From: an uncultured Pontibacter sp.
GTDB taxonomy: Bacteria; Bacteroidota; Bacteroidia; Cytophagales; Hymenobacteraceae
Assembly: GCF_947495565.1 (NCBI RefSeq)
Contig: NZ_CANLZM010000014.1
Span: 1-64,000 of the forward strand
Length of the DNA stretch: 64,000 nt
Direction of reading: 5' to 3'
In this document: one piece after another, positions 8,249 to 17,822 of the stretch
Position numbering within the stretch: position 1 is the stretch's first letter
How the letters are laid out: the number at the start of each line of letters is the position of its first letter
Notes under the pieces: model-generated
The model's input: the letters and a program-made list of their open reading frames with translations, nothing else
The model's database searches: none
What the model was told of the DNA's origin: nothing
Position numbers and translations under genes: made by a program

Positions 8249-8806
8249 TTATTTTTTGAGTTGCCTAACTTTTCTGGGGAATAGCCAAAGTATAAATCCT
8301 GAAATAACCAGTGCCAGCAGGCCGAGGCCCAGCACATTCATACTTATCAGTTTAAACCCATCGCTGATGATGGAGCCGTCGTGCAGGTGCTCAATCCAGT
8401 CGGAGTGGCGGCGGGCCACAGAGAGTACGTTACCTGTGCTGCCATCAAGCTGCACCTCCCAGTAACCTTCGGCAAACAGCACTTTCACAATGCCTTTGTC
8501 TGGGCGGGCCTCCAGTCGGTCAATGGGTGTGTTTGGGAGTTGCTGCGCAGAGTCCAGGGCAGCCTGGGCAATAGTAGCCATCTCGGCCAGCGAAATCCAT
8601 TGGGGTAAATCTGTGGTAGCGCCTTTTTGGGTTGGGGGCTGCAGCAGGTCGACATCCTTTTTCCAGCCCAGTAACAAACCTGTTACGCTGCTAACAATAA
8701 GAAACATGCCAAGCCCTAGCCCCAGGTAGCGGTGGTATACCCGGTAGGAGCGTAGCAAACCTGTAAGTCGCTTTATTTTTGATTTATGTGTTTGAGTAGT
8801 AGTCAA
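8249..8806 (-). CDS. PepSY-associated membrane protein
   Basis: A 185-residue protein with one membrane helix near residues 25-47 (YLGLGLGMFLIVSSVTGLLL), a periplasmic PepSY-like domain with YWEVQLDGSTGNVLSVARRH, the segment WIEHLHDGS, and a second helix near 152-175. This is the short form of the PepSY-TM proteins that sit beside TonB receptors in iron uptake loci, where some act in reduction or transfer at the inner membrane. The gene is the first of the minus-strand cluster. The histidines before and after the PepSY domain could ligate heme, which is inference. Confidence 0.75.
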   Translation of the reverse strand: MTTTQTHKSKIKRLTGLLRSYRVYHRYLGLGLGMFLIVSSVTGLLLGWKKDVDLLQPPTQKGATTDLPQWISLAEMATIAQAALDSAQQLPNTPIDRLEARPDKGIVKVLFAEGYWEVQLDGSTGNVLSVARRHSDWIEHLHDGSIISDGFKLISMNVLGLGLLALVISGFILWLFPRKVRQLKK

Positions 8807-8970
8807 GTATAAGATCTTTTAAAGTAGGTTTTCCAGGCCGTAATCCAAGCATCTAAACATAATCCAAAATGGCCTTTAAGTATAGTTAGACAGGTTGTTA
8901 AGTAGTTGGTTTAAGCTTGTGTGAAATATAAAGAATATCAGGGGTAATGTGTAGGTTATTAAAAGCAAAA

Positions 8971-9005
8971 GCATCCCCCAGCACTAAAAAAATGCTGAGA
9001 GATGC
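8971..9005 (-). terminator. Rho-independent terminator after the VPS10-like gene
   Basis: On the minus strand GCATC and CAGCA pair with TGCTG and GATGC around an A/T loop, with a three-base internal mismatch, followed by TTTTGCTTTT. It lies 28 bases after the stop codon of the gene at 9033-12230. The rest of 8807-9032 is AT-rich and must hold the promoter of the PepSY gene; I could not pick it out. Confidence 0.6.
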
Positions 9006-9032
9006 TGATAATGCATAGCGAGATGCTGAAGA

Positions 9033-12000
9033 CTACTCTATAGAAGAGGTCGCCTTGCTTTGAGCCTTTTCTTTGTTAAGGCTGATCGCATTTACACCTT
9101 TTTCCTTCACCAGCTTATTCAGGGCTGGCACATCTTGGGCTTTTACCTGCTTAAAGGCAGTCAGTTGTGCATCAATTTTAGATGTTACCTCCTGCTTAAA
9201 CTCATAGGCTTGCTTTGTAGGCGCAAAGTCACCTGAGCTTACCTGTGTGGCAAGGTTTGCCAGTTTGTTGTTCAGCCGGATAGGGAAGTTCAGTGGGTCC
9301 TGGTTGCTGCGGTTTTTAGTTTGGTACAACGTTTCCTCTATCGTGGTGATCTTCTTATCTATCGCCTTCGCCGATTCCACCACATCTGCATAATTGTCCT
9401 GGCCTTTCAGGTTGCTCTGCAGGGTATTAAGCTGCGCCCGGATTGCTCTGATTTCCTTAATGGCATCGTGCGTTTCGGTTAGCTTGTCGCGCACATCCAG
9501 CATAAAAGCGAACTGCGCCTGCAGATCTTCCGGTTTAGCGTCTGAGCGTGGGTCTTTTAAAATAGTAAAGGCAGTTTCCTGGCTTTGGCCGCCTACGGTT
9601 AATCGGGCTTTATACTCACCTGGCATCGCTTTTGGCGATAAGTTGCCGCGGGCTCCCCAAAGGATCATGCCATCGAAGGTGCTGGCTGCCGGGTAATACA
9701 TGTCCCAGACAAAGCGGTTCAAACCTTTCTTCACCTCAAGCTTCTCTTTCTTGTCTTTGGCGTCGGTGGCGTAGCTGCTGATAAGCTTTCCGCTCTGGTC
9801 CATGATCTCCAGTTTCACCACGTTGGCCGAGTCTGGCTTGGCAGGCAGGTAGTAATGCACCATCACGCCGCCCGGGTGGTTCTGGCCGGCTGTTTTGCTA
9901 TCGCCACGGCTGCCGCCATTCATCTTGTAAGAGTCCATTGGCTTGTAAAGGTGGAACTTGCTGCTGGCAACTTCTTTGTCCAGCTGGTGCAGTGGGGTAA
10001 GGTCATCAATAATCCAGAAGCTGCGGCCTTGGGTGGCGGCAATCAGGTTATCGTTTTTGATGGTCAGGTCCGTAATCGGCACGATAGGCAGGTTCTGCTG
10101 GAATGGTTGCCAGTTATCGCCGTCATCAAAGGAGACATACATGCCATACTCTGTGCCTGCGTAAAGTAAACCTTCCCGTTTAGGGTCCATGCGAACAACG
10201 CGTGTAAAGTGCGTATCTGGAATACCGTTTGTTATTTTGCGCCAGCTTTTACCGTAATCCGATGTTTTGTACAAGTATGGGTTAAAGTCGCCGGTTTTAT
10301 ACTTGGTGCCCGCCACATACGCTGTGCCTTTTATACTTGGATGCACGTCGATGCTGTTGATCATCATCCACTCCGGCATACCTTTCGGGGTCACGTTTGT
10401 CCAGTTTTTGCCGCCGTCGCGGGTTACATGAATAAGGCCATCGTCAGAGCCTGCCCAGATAACGCCTTCCTCCACCGGAGATTCACCAATGGCGAAGATA
10501 GTACCGTAGTACTCCACGCTCGTGTTATCCTGCGTGATCGGACCACCCGAAGTACCAAGTTTAGAGTCATCGTTGCGGGTCAAATCCGGGCTGATTGTTT
10601 CCCAGGACTGGCCATTGTTTGTCGTGTAATGCAGGTGGTTTGAGGCTGCGTACAGCTTCTTGGGGTTGTGCGGCGAGTACATGATCGGGAAGTTCCACTG
10701 GAATCTATACTTCATACTTTCCGCGCCTGCGCCCATCGGGTTATCTGGCCACACGTTTACAACGCGTTGCTGCCCGTTTTCGTGGTTTACCATCTCCAGG
10801 AAGCCGCCATAGTTGCCGCCAAACACAACGTCCGGGTTTTCAGGGCTTACGGCCAGGTGTGCACTCTCGGCACCGGCTGTTTCCTCCCAGTCGTCTTCGG
10901 TAATGGCGTAGCCGCTGGAGCGGTGCGAAATACGAATGGTAGAATTATCCTGCTGCGCACCATAAATGCGGTACGGGAAGTAGTTGTCGGTGGTAACGCG
11001 GTAGAACTGCGCCGTTGGCTGGTTCATATACGTAGTCCAGTTCTCGCCGCCGTCCGTGGATACCTGTGCGCCGCCATCATCGGCAATAACCATTCGCTGT
11101 GGGTTTTCAGGCGCAATCCAGAGGTCGTGGTGGTCGCCGTGCGGGGCGTTAAAGCTTTCGAACGTCTTGCCGCCGTCCTTGCTGCGGTGGTATGATACGT
11201 TCATCACGTATACCTGATCCTCGTTTTTAGGGTCGGCATAGATGCGTGTATAGTACCAGGCCCGTTGGCGCAGGTTGCGGTCATCGTTCACCTTTGTCCA
11301 GGTTTCACCAGCATCATCGGAGCGGAATAAACCGCCTTCTTCAGCTTCTACCATGGCAAATACCCTGCGTGGGTTAACCGGGGAAACCGTAACGCCAATT
11401 ATACCCAGCGTACCTTTCGGAAGGCCTTTGTTGCTGGAGAGCTCTTTCCAGGTTTCGCCGCTGTCGGTGCTTTTCCAGATGCCGGAGCCGGGGCCGCCGG
11501 AGGAGAAGCTGTAAGGTGTACGACGCACGTTCCAGGTGGTGGCGTACAGGTTTCTGGCGTTGGATGGGTCGATGATAAGATCTACAGCGCCTGCGTCTTT
11601 ATTTGCAAAAAGAGTTTTCTGCCATGTTTTTCCGCCATCGGTGCTTTTATAGACACCGCGTGCTTCGGTAGGCTTGTACAGGTCGCCCATGGCAGCTACG
11701 TATACTATGTCCGGGTTATCCGGGTGTATCCGGATGCGGCCGATGTGCTTTGTATCTTTCAGGCCAATGTGCTGCCAGGTTTTTCCCGCATCCACCGACT
11801 TCCAAAGGCCAAACCCGGAAGATACGTTTCCGCGAACGGTTTGCTCGCCCTCTCCCACATAAATTACATTCGGGTCGGATTCGCTTACGGCCACAGCCCC
11901 AATGGAGCCGCCAAAGTAACCGTCCGAAATATTCTCCCAGGTAGAGCCGCCATCCATGGTGCGCCAAACGCCGCCGCCGGTTGCGCCACCATAATATAGG

Positions 12001-12230
12001 TTAGGGTGGCCGGGCACGCCGGTTACGCTGCTCATACGGCCACCTCTAAAAGGACCGATGGAGCGCCAGTTTAAGCCGTCGTAAAGTTCCTGCGGGAAGG
12101 TGGCTTTGTCAGATTTCCGGGCTTTGGACTTCTTCTGAGCCTCTGCCGGATGGCTGGTAACGATGAGCGCCAAAGCTGTAGCGAGCATGAGCCGCCGGGG
12201 CTTGAGCGCCGAGCGTAAAGCTGTGATCAT
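9033..12230 (-). CDS. Secreted VPS10/sortilin-like Asp-box propeller protein (copy 1)
   Basis: A 1065-residue exported protein with a signal peptide ending PAEAQ. Residues about 45-740 carry at least eleven Asp-box motifs (S/TxDxGxTW type), among them TMDGGSTWEN, SVDAGKTWQH, STDGGKTWQK, SDDAGETWTK and TRDGGKNWTN, which is the signature of BNR/Asp-box or VPS10-type beta-propellers. The last 300 residues hold an Ig-like segment (DPR after FTIL) and a helical end. Annotators often call these glycosyl hydrolases or sortilin-like, but no catalytic residues are evident. It is transcribed away from the SusC gene and is clearly a paralogue of the protein at 17823. A role in binding or handling peptides or glycans at the cell surface is inference. 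Confidence 0.85.
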   Translation of the reverse strand: MITALRSALKPRRLMLATALALIVTSHPAEAQKKSKARKSDKATFPQELYDGLNWRSIGPFRGGRMSSVTGVPGHPNLYYGGATGGGVWRTMDGGSTWENISDGYFGGSIGAVAVSESDPNVIYVGEGEQTVRGNVSSGFGLWKSVDAGKTWQHIGLKDTKHIGRIRIHPDNPDIVYVAAMGDLYKPTEARGVYKSTDGGKTWQKTLFANKDAGAVDLIIDPSNARNLYATTWNVRRTPYSFSSGGPGSGIWKSTDSGETWKELSSNKGLPKGTLGIIGVTVSPVNPRRVFAMVEAEEGGLFRSDDAGETWTKVNDDRNLRQRAWYYTRIYADPKNEDQVYVMNVSYHRSKDGGKTFESFNAPHGDHHDLWIAPENPQRMVIADDGGAQVSTDGGENWTTYMNQPTAQFYRVTTDNYFPYRIYGAQQDNSTIRISHRSSGYAITEDDWEETAGAESAHLAVSPENPDVVFGGNYGGFLEMVNHENGQQRVVNVWPDNPMGAGAESMKYRFQWNFPIMYSPHNPKKLYAASNHLHYTTNNGQSWETISPDLTRNDDSKLGTSGGPITQDNTSVEYYGTIFAIGESPVEEGVIWAGSDDGLIHVTRDGGKNWTNVTPKGMPEWMMINSIDVHPSIKGTAYVAGTKYKTGDFNPYLYKTSDYGKSWRKITNGIPDTHFTRVVRMDPKREGLLYAGTEYGMYVSFDDGDNWQPFQQNLPIVPITDLTIKNDNLIAATQGRSFWIIDDLTPLHQLDKEVASSKFHLYKPMDSYKMNGGSRGDSKTAGQNHPGGVMVHYYLPAKPDSANVVKLEIMDQSGKLISSYATDAKDKKEKLEVKKGLNRFVWDMYYPAASTFDGMILWGARGNLSPKAMPGEYKARLTVGGQSQETAFTILKDPRSDAKPEDLQAQFAFMLDVRDKLTETHDAIKEIRAIRAQLNTLQSNLKGQDNYADVVESAKAIDKKITTIEETLYQTKNRSNQDPLNFPIRLNNKLANLATQVSSGDFAPTKQAYEFKQEVTSKIDAQLTAFKQVKAQDVPALNKLVKEKGVNAISLNKEKAQSKATSSIE

Positions 12231-12337
12231 ATCTGAAGGTTTTTAGTTGATAAAAGTTTAGATTTTAGTGATGTGTAAGCATTGGTGGCGTAAGCTATTG
12301 TTTGGTGAAAGTTGTTATAACTATAATAAGGCATGAG

Positions 12338-12355
12338 TTAAGTATAAATACTTAA
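12338..12355. promoter_or_regulatory. 18-bp palindrome upstream of the VPS10-like gene
   Basis: TTAAGTAT and ATACTTAA flank two bases (AA). The site lies about 110 bases upstream of the gene starting at 12230 and could be an operator for a dimeric regulator. It also contains the over-represented AAGTATAA octamer, which lowers its specificity. Confidence 0.35.
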
Positions 12356-13138
12356 TTTCGCAAAGATTTGAATATGATTATTTTTAATTTATGAACATGG
12401 TTTTGTGCAGCCATTGTTATAATTCGATGGTAAGTCAAACTTGCTGGCGTAACATGGAGTGTGCAAATAATAGTGTTTAGCTATTGAAATGCGGGTTTTA
12501 AGCTGGTTAATCTACTGATGCTATAACATTAGATATTGCATCATAATTATGCTGAAATTGCTGCAGGTGCATTTTGGTGGGTGCTGTTGTTGAAAATTAG
12601 TTTGCTAAAATGTTGATTTGCTTGAAAATAAAAAATATACTTACAGTCGTAAGCCTATTAATTTTGGTGAAGCCAGGTAAATAGGGGCTAAGAAAGCATC
12701 GTAATTGAAGCTGCAGTATTTGCTTTAGTTAAGGTTTGGTGAACCTCTGTTGATGTTCTTAACTCTTTGAAACTTGGCATTAACGTTTTTTACGAAGCTG
12801 TTTTACCGGCACATGTATTCCGCTTTCCGGAATTTGCCGGTTCTGCAACAGTATTTCTCAGCGATTTTGACGAATGAGGGTATGCGCCTTGTTCGGAGCT
12901 GATTACTTTTCTACTACTCGCATACTATTGATCTACAGCTGGCTAAGTTTGGGCGCTTCTTTCAAGCGCATCCGGATGCAGCCACGGAACCCAGGAATTA
13001 CTTTTCTTTTGGAGCCCTGTAACAGCAGGTAAAAATTGCATTTTAAGGATAATGTGATATTGGCGAAGCCATGCCTTTTTCTTAATATGATTTTGGATTT
13101 TACCATTTGCTGGCAGAGTTAAACAGTTTTTTTCTAAC

Positions 13139-13155
13139 AAGTAAATGATTTACTT
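13139..13155. promoter_or_regulatory. Perfect palindrome touching the SusC start codon
   Basis: AAGTAAAT-G-ATTTACTT ends at the base before the ATG at 13156. Such a position could allow a repressor, or an RNA hairpin, to block translation start. No Shine-Dalgarno sequence is present here, as is usual in Bacteroidota. Confidence 0.4.
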
Positions 13156-16119
13156 ATGAAACACTATTTACTCATTGTATTTTTGACATTGTGCGCGCCT
13201 TCTATGGCTGTTTTAGCGCAAGGGAGAACCGTTTCGGGCAAAGTAACTTCCGAAGCAGACGGTTCTGAATTGCCGGGAGTTAGCGTGGTGCTGAAAGGTA
13301 CTACCACTGGCGTAACAACAGGCCTGGATGGGTCTTATCAACTAAATGTGCCAAGCAATGCAGGCACGCTGATGTTTCGCTACATCGGTTTTCAAACGAA
13401 GGAGGTGGAAATCGGTAGCCAGAGCGTTATCAATGTGCGTCTGTCTTCTGATGTGAAGTTGCTCAAAGAGGTGGTGGTGACTGGTTATGGCGAGCAGGAC
13501 CGAAAGACACTGACCAGCGCCCAAACATCGGTCAGCTCCGAGGAAATAGCAAACCTGCCAGCCGCCAGCAGCGACCAACTTCTGCAGGGCCGCGCAGCAG
13601 GTGTGCATGTTGCTGCTAACTCCGGTACACCGGGTGGCGGTGTGTTTGTACGTGTGCGTGGTACCTCCTCTATAAACGGCTCCAGCGACCCGCTGTACGT
13701 AGTGGACGGCATTCCGATTCAGGCGAACAACTTATCTGACTTAGACTTAGGAGGTGGCACAACCAGCCCCATTGCAGACATCAACCCAGCCGATATCGAA
13801 TCGATGGAGATTCTGAAGGATGCATCGGCCACGGCCATTTATGGTGCCAGAGCGGCAAACGGTGTGGTGCTCATCACTACCAAGCGCGGCAGCAGCGGCA
13901 AAGCAAAAGTAAGCTTAGGAGTATACCACGGTACACAGTATGCTCCTAGGAAACCTGAAGTGGTGGATGGCCCAACATATGAGCGCCTAATCAACGAGGC
14001 TTTTGTAAACAACGGCAAGGCGGCTCCTTATGCTAACCCAGATGCAGCCATCTCTACAGATTGGTCAGATGCTATTTTCAGGTCGGCAAGCATTTCAAAC
14101 TATGATCTGTCGGTGAGTGGCGGCACGGATAAAGTGCATTACCTGGTATCAGGTAACCATTTTAACCAGGAAGGCGTGCTGATCGGCTCTGATTTTAAAA
14201 GAAACAGTGCGCGTGTAAACCTTGATTTTTATCCGGTGGATAAACTGAAAATAGGTACAAGCATTTTATACTCCAGTAACAAGCGCAATCGTTTAAGAAA
14301 CGATGATAACATTTCAGGGGCTTTACCAGGGGCTATCAACTTTCCGTCTGACCGCCCATACTACCAGCCGGATGGTTCCTACTCTAAGTTCAGTATTTTT
14401 GAGAACCCGATTGCCGCTGTAGAAGAAAGCGACATCAAGATGAACACCAACCGCTTTTTGGGTAGCCTGTATGCCGAGTATGAAATAACAACCGGCCTCC
14501 GACTGCGCTCCAGCTTTAGTATAGACAACAGTTCTATACAGGAAGACCTGTATGACAACACCTTGCTAAACAACGGGGCAGGCACGAACGGCTACGGGGT
14601 TTCGCAGGCAACGCAAAGCGAGAACTGGATTCAGGAGAACGTTTTAAGCTATGAGTTTGCCCGAAACGACCATTCGTTTAACGTGCTCTTAGGTACTTCA
14701 CTTCAGGAGTCTGAGTATTCTATCACGGAGGCAATTGGAGAGCAGTTTCCGAGCAACAACTTCCGTAAAATTACCTCTGCCGCTGTGCAACGCGCCCGTT
14801 CTAACGCCTCCAGCTGGGGTATCGCCTCTCTGTTTACGCGCATAGGCTACGACTATAAAGACAAATACCTGGCGACCATAAACGTGCGCCGCGATGCATC
14901 CTCGCGCTTCGGTAAAGACAACCGCTGGGGCACATTCCCTTCACTGGCCTTGGGTTGGATAGTGTCAGAAGAGCCTTTCTTTGACGCTGCGCCAGCATTT
15001 ATCGGCGACGTTAAAATAAGAGCGAGTTATGGTATAACAGGTAACCAGAGCGGCATCAACGATTTTCAGTCGCTTGGCCTTTGGACAGGTTCTGCCTCCT
15101 ATGCAGGCTTGCCGGGTATCAGCCCGCTGCAGTTGGCCAACAAGGACCTGAAGTGGGAAACCACGGCACAGACAGATATTGGCTTAGATTTCAGCCTTTT
15201 TGGTGAGCGCATCAATATCATCGCTGATTACTACGTGAAAAAAACATCTGATTTGCTGTTGCAGGTGCCGCTACCAAGAACCTCAGGTTTCAACTCACAG
15301 TACCAAAATTTTGGCAGCCTCGAAAACAAGGGCTTTGAGCTGGCGATCATCGCGAACGTAATCAACTCAACTGATTTTACCTGGAATACCAACTTCAATA
15401 TTGCCACCAACAAGAACAAGGTAACCAAACTGGCAGCACCGTTCAACGTGTACAACCGCGACCTGTTCAGGTATGAGGAAGGCTATCCGATGTTCTCCTT
15501 CTATTTTCATGAGCAAACCGGCGTAGACCCTGCCACAGGCGATATTCAGTTTGCCGACGTGGACGGAGACGGAGAGTTTGACCCGAACGTGGACCGCAAG
15601 ATTGTAGGCGATGCCAACCCGGACTTTTTCGGGGGCTTTACAAATACGTTCAAGTATAAAGCGTTTGACCTTTCGTTTTTCCTGCAGTACTCCTACGGTA
15701 ACGACCAGCTTAACTGGAACCGCTTCTTTAACGAGCACGGCGGTACGCGCGACTTTAACTTCAATGTAAGCCAGCTGGACAGATGGCAGAATCCGGGAGA
15801 CCAGACTATGATCCCGAAGATGACTGCAGCCAACTATGCGGGCAACCTGAGGCCTTCGCGCTTTGTGGAAGATGGTTCTTACATGCGCCTCAAGAACATC
15901 ACGCTTGGCTATACGCTCCCGCAGACACTGCTTAGCAAAGTGGGTATCTCTTCGGCCAGAGTTTACTTAACCGGCCAAAATATCTTTACCATCACAAACT
16001 ACACTGGCCTTGACCCGGAACTGACAGGAATTGGCGATAACCCACTTATTCAGGGCGTTGAGTTCTTCAGCCTGCCGCAGCCTCGAGTATTCATGGGTGG
16101 TTTTAATCTTAGCTTTTAA
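13156..16119 (+). CDS. SusC/RagA-family TonB-linked outer-membrane transporter
   Basis: A 987-residue protein with signal peptide MKHYLLIVFLTLCAPSMAVL, a carboxypeptidase-regulatory-like domain (about 24-105, GRTVSGKVTSEADGSELPGV), TonB box EVVVTGYGEQ, and the family plug signature with VRVRGTSSINGSSDPLYVVD and ATAIYGARAANGVVLITTKR. The barrel ends RVFMGGFNLSF. SusC proteins form a pedal-bin complex with SusD lipoproteins and import oligosaccharides or peptides by TonB energy. The SusD gene follows after 11 bases. No glycoside hydrolase or lyase genes are adjacent, but two VPS10-like proteins and an astacin protease are, so a peptide or glycoprotein substrate is worth considering. Confidence 0.95.
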   Translation: MKHYLLIVFLTLCAPSMAVLAQGRTVSGKVTSEADGSELPGVSVVLKGTTTGVTTGLDGSYQLNVPSNAGTLMFRYIGFQTKEVEIGSQSVINVRLSSDVKLLKEVVVTGYGEQDRKTLTSAQTSVSSEEIANLPAASSDQLLQGRAAGVHVAANSGTPGGGVFVRVRGTSSINGSSDPLYVVDGIPIQANNLSDLDLGGGTTSPIADINPADIESMEILKDASATAIYGARAANGVVLITTKRGSSGKAKVSLGVYHGTQYAPRKPEVVDGPTYERLINEAFVNNGKAAPYANPDAAISTDWSDAIFRSASISNYDLSVSGGTDKVHYLVSGNHFNQEGVLIGSDFKRNSARVNLDFYPVDKLKIGTSILYSSNKRNRLRNDDNISGALPGAINFPSDRPYYQPDGSYSKFSIFENPIAAVEESDIKMNTNRFLGSLYAEYEITTGLRLRSSFSIDNSSIQEDLYDNTLLNNGAGTNGYGVSQATQSENWIQENVLSYEFARNDHSFNVLLGTSLQESEYSITEAIGEQFPSNNFRKITSAAVQRARSNASSWGIASLFTRIGYDYKDKYLATINVRRDASSRFGKDNRWGTFPSLALGWIVSEEPFFDAAPAFIGDVKIRASYGITGNQSGINDFQSLGLWTGSASYAGLPGISPLQLANKDLKWETTAQTDIGLDFSLFGERINIIADYYVKKTSDLLLQVPLPRTSGFNSQYQNFGSLENKGFELAIIANVINSTDFTWNTNFNIATNKNKVTKLAAPFNVYNRDLFRYEEGYPMFSFYFHEQTGVDPATGDIQFADVDGDGEFDPNVDRKIVGDANPDFFGGFTNTFKYKAFDLSFFLQYSYGNDQLNWNRFFNEHGGTRDFNFNVSQLDRWQNPGDQTMIPKMTAANYAGNLRPSRFVEDGSYMRLKNITLGYTLPQTLLSKVGISSARVYLTGQNIFTITNYTGLDPELTGIGDNPLIQGVEFFSLPQPRVFMGGFNLSF

Positions 16120-16125
16120 GGAGGA
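16118..16125 (+). promoter_or_regulatory. Strong Shine-Dalgarno sequence for the SusD gene
   Basis: AAGGAGGA overlaps the SusC stop codon and lies five bases before the ATG at 16131. Such a full match is rare among the genes of this window. It supports the upstream start for SusD and tight translational coupling to SusC. Confidence 0.6.
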
Positions 16126-16130
16126 TTTTT

Positions 16131-17612
16131 ATGCATACAACTATAAACAAATCAATGGCCGAAGCGGCCATAAAGCTCAGAAAGAAATTAGTTAGAGGAG
16201 TAGCAAAAAGGAACGCCGTTTATATGATCGGGCTAGCCTGTTTGCTGGGAGGCGCCAGTGCCTGCGAAACCCTGGACCATGAGCCGCAGGCGGAGGTATC
16301 GGATGATGCAGCAATCTCTGACCGCAAAGGAGCGCAGGCAGCATTGGCTGGGTTATATGACCAACTCCAGAGCAGTAACTATTATGGTGGCAATTTCATG
16401 ATCATGTCGGATGTGTCGTCGGATGTGGCGCAAAGTATAGGCTCCTGGGATTTTTATCGGGAAATGGACACTTACCTCATCGATAAAAGTAACCTGGAAA
16501 ATGGCAACCTCTGGACTAGGGCATTTAGAGCGATAAACGTTGCCAACAACATTATTGACCAAGTGCCACCGTTGGCTGACCTTTCTGAGGAAGAGAAAAA
16601 CGCTATAATCGGCCAGGCATATTTTGTAAGAGGATTGGCATACTTCGACTTATCCAGAGTTTACGGCGGTGTACCGGGTGTTGTAGGAAACCTGGGCGTT
16701 CCTATCGTTACAATGCCTTCAAGGCAAGTGGATGATTCATTGTTCCCGTCCAGAGCAAGCTTGACGGAATCTTACGGCCAGGCAGAAGCGGACTTTCTGA
16801 AAGCGCTAGAATTGTTGCCCGAAAAGTATGGTGATGACAACACTACCAAATCTCAGGCAGTGAAAGGAACAGCAAGGGCACTGCTCTCGCGGTATTACCT
16901 GTATGTTAATCAGCCAGGACAGGCAGAAAGTTATGCCGATGCCGTAATTGCAGATCCGAAGTATACTTTGTCGCCGAGCTTTGCCAACATCTTCAGCAGT
17001 AAGTTTACCTCAGAGGCTATTTTTGAGCTCAACTTTAACAGTGCAGACCAAAGCACGATTAACAATTGGTATTTCCCGTCATCCAAAGGTGGCCGCGGGG
17101 ATGTGGCAGCGCATTCAGATTTTTATGCGGAGGCAACTGCTAACCCAGATGATGTACGCGGTATGATGTTCGGCTATTACGAAGGCAAGGATGTATACTA
17201 TCCGACAAGGTATGCCAATACCAGCGGCATAGATAATATCCATATCATCAGGCTTGGCGAAGTATACCTAAACCGTGCGGAAGCAAGGGCGAAAAGCGGA
17301 GATATTAGCGGTGCCCTGGAAGACCTGAATAAAATCAGGGAGCGGGCTGGCATTGACCCGATCGAAGACCTGACTGACCAGCAGGAAGTGCTGGAGGCAA
17401 TCTGGCAGGAGAGAAAGCTGGAGTTAGCCTTTGAAGGACATAGCTTCTTCGACCTTGTACGCACTGGCCAGGCCTTAAGCGTAATTTCCGGAGTGCCGCG
17501 CACCAATGGCCCCGATGTAGACCTGCTAGACCCGAACCGGCAGGTGTTTCCAATCCCGGCCTTCGATATTGATGCGAACAGCAATCTGGTGCAAAACGAA
17601 GCGTACAAATAG
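16131..17612 (+). CDS. SusD/RagB-family surface lipoprotein
   Basis: A 493-residue partner of the SusC transporter that lids the barrel and binds substrate. The lipobox is GGASAC (Cys 45), preceded by the hydrophobic MIGLACLLGG. The N-terminal region before it is unusually long and basic (about 31 residues before the Met at 32), so translation may really start at 16224, although the Shine-Dalgarno sequence favours 16131. Family features include AYFVRGLAYFDLSRVYGGVP (TPR part), YLNRAEARAKSGD, LNKIRERAG and WQERKLELAFEGHSFFDLVR near the C-terminus. Terminated at 17681-17716. Confidence 0.93.
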   Translation: MHTTINKSMAEAAIKLRKKLVRGVAKRNAVYMIGLACLLGGASACETLDHEPQAEVSDDAAISDRKGAQAALAGLYDQLQSSNYYGGNFMIMSDVSSDVAQSIGSWDFYREMDTYLIDKSNLENGNLWTRAFRAINVANNIIDQVPPLADLSEEEKNAIIGQAYFVRGLAYFDLSRVYGGVPGVVGNLGVPIVTMPSRQVDDSLFPSRASLTESYGQAEADFLKALELLPEKYGDDNTTKSQAVKGTARALLSRYYLYVNQPGQAESYADAVIADPKYTLSPSFANIFSSKFTSEAIFELNFNSADQSTINNWYFPSSKGGRGDVAAHSDFYAEATANPDDVRGMMFGYYEGKDVYYPTRYANTSGIDNIHIIRLGEVYLNRAEARAKSGDISGALEDLNKIRERAGIDPIEDLTDQQEVLEAIWQERKLELAFEGHSFFDLVRTGQALSVISGVPRTNGPDVDLLDPNRQVFPIPAFDIDANSNLVQNEAYK

Positions 17613-17680
17613 GATACGATGCAAAAACCACTATACATACAGCCTGAAAAGCAAGTGCTGCAATGTATTATGAAGTTGCC

Positions 17681-17716
17681 AAAATCGGTGCAGGGCCTTC
17701 CTGCACCGATTTTTTT
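17681..17716 (+). terminator. Rho-independent terminator after SusC/SusD
   Basis: Fourteen-base arms (AAAATCGGTGCAGG and its complement) enclose GCCTT, followed by a run of T. It separates the SusC/SusD operon from the VPS10-like gene starting at 17823, which therefore needs its own promoter or read-through. Confidence 0.85.
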
Positions 17717-17822
17717 ATGCCTGTCCGCAAAGCTGGGGCTGGTTCGTAGCCATCCGGAAGCCAGGTTTTGTATTTCCATACTTGAATCATTCTTTCAGAC
17801 TCATTTTTAAAAGATAACGCTT

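Larger units (their letters stand above)
12231..13155. promoter_or_regulatory. 925-bp divergent intergenic region between VPS10-like and SusC genes
   Basis: No convincing gene is present; the only frame over 60 codons (12943-13140, minus) looks random. The region is AT-rich and must carry divergent promoters. On the minus strand AATCTTTG near 12361-12370 resembles the TAnnTTTG -7 element. Two palindromes stand out and are listed separately. The length is large for this genome, which suggests either complex regulation or remnants I cannot recognise. Confidence 0.5.

Noticed and set aside
8137..8337. Minus-strand 66-codon frame with a Cys-rich end (ACAEDDTEAC)
   Set aside because: Its first half is an out-of-frame reading of the PepSY gene, and the short remainder has no start of its own.
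12943..13140. Minus-strand 65-codon frame upstream of the SusC gene
   Set aside because: Lies in the divergent promoter region, composition random, no family resemblance.
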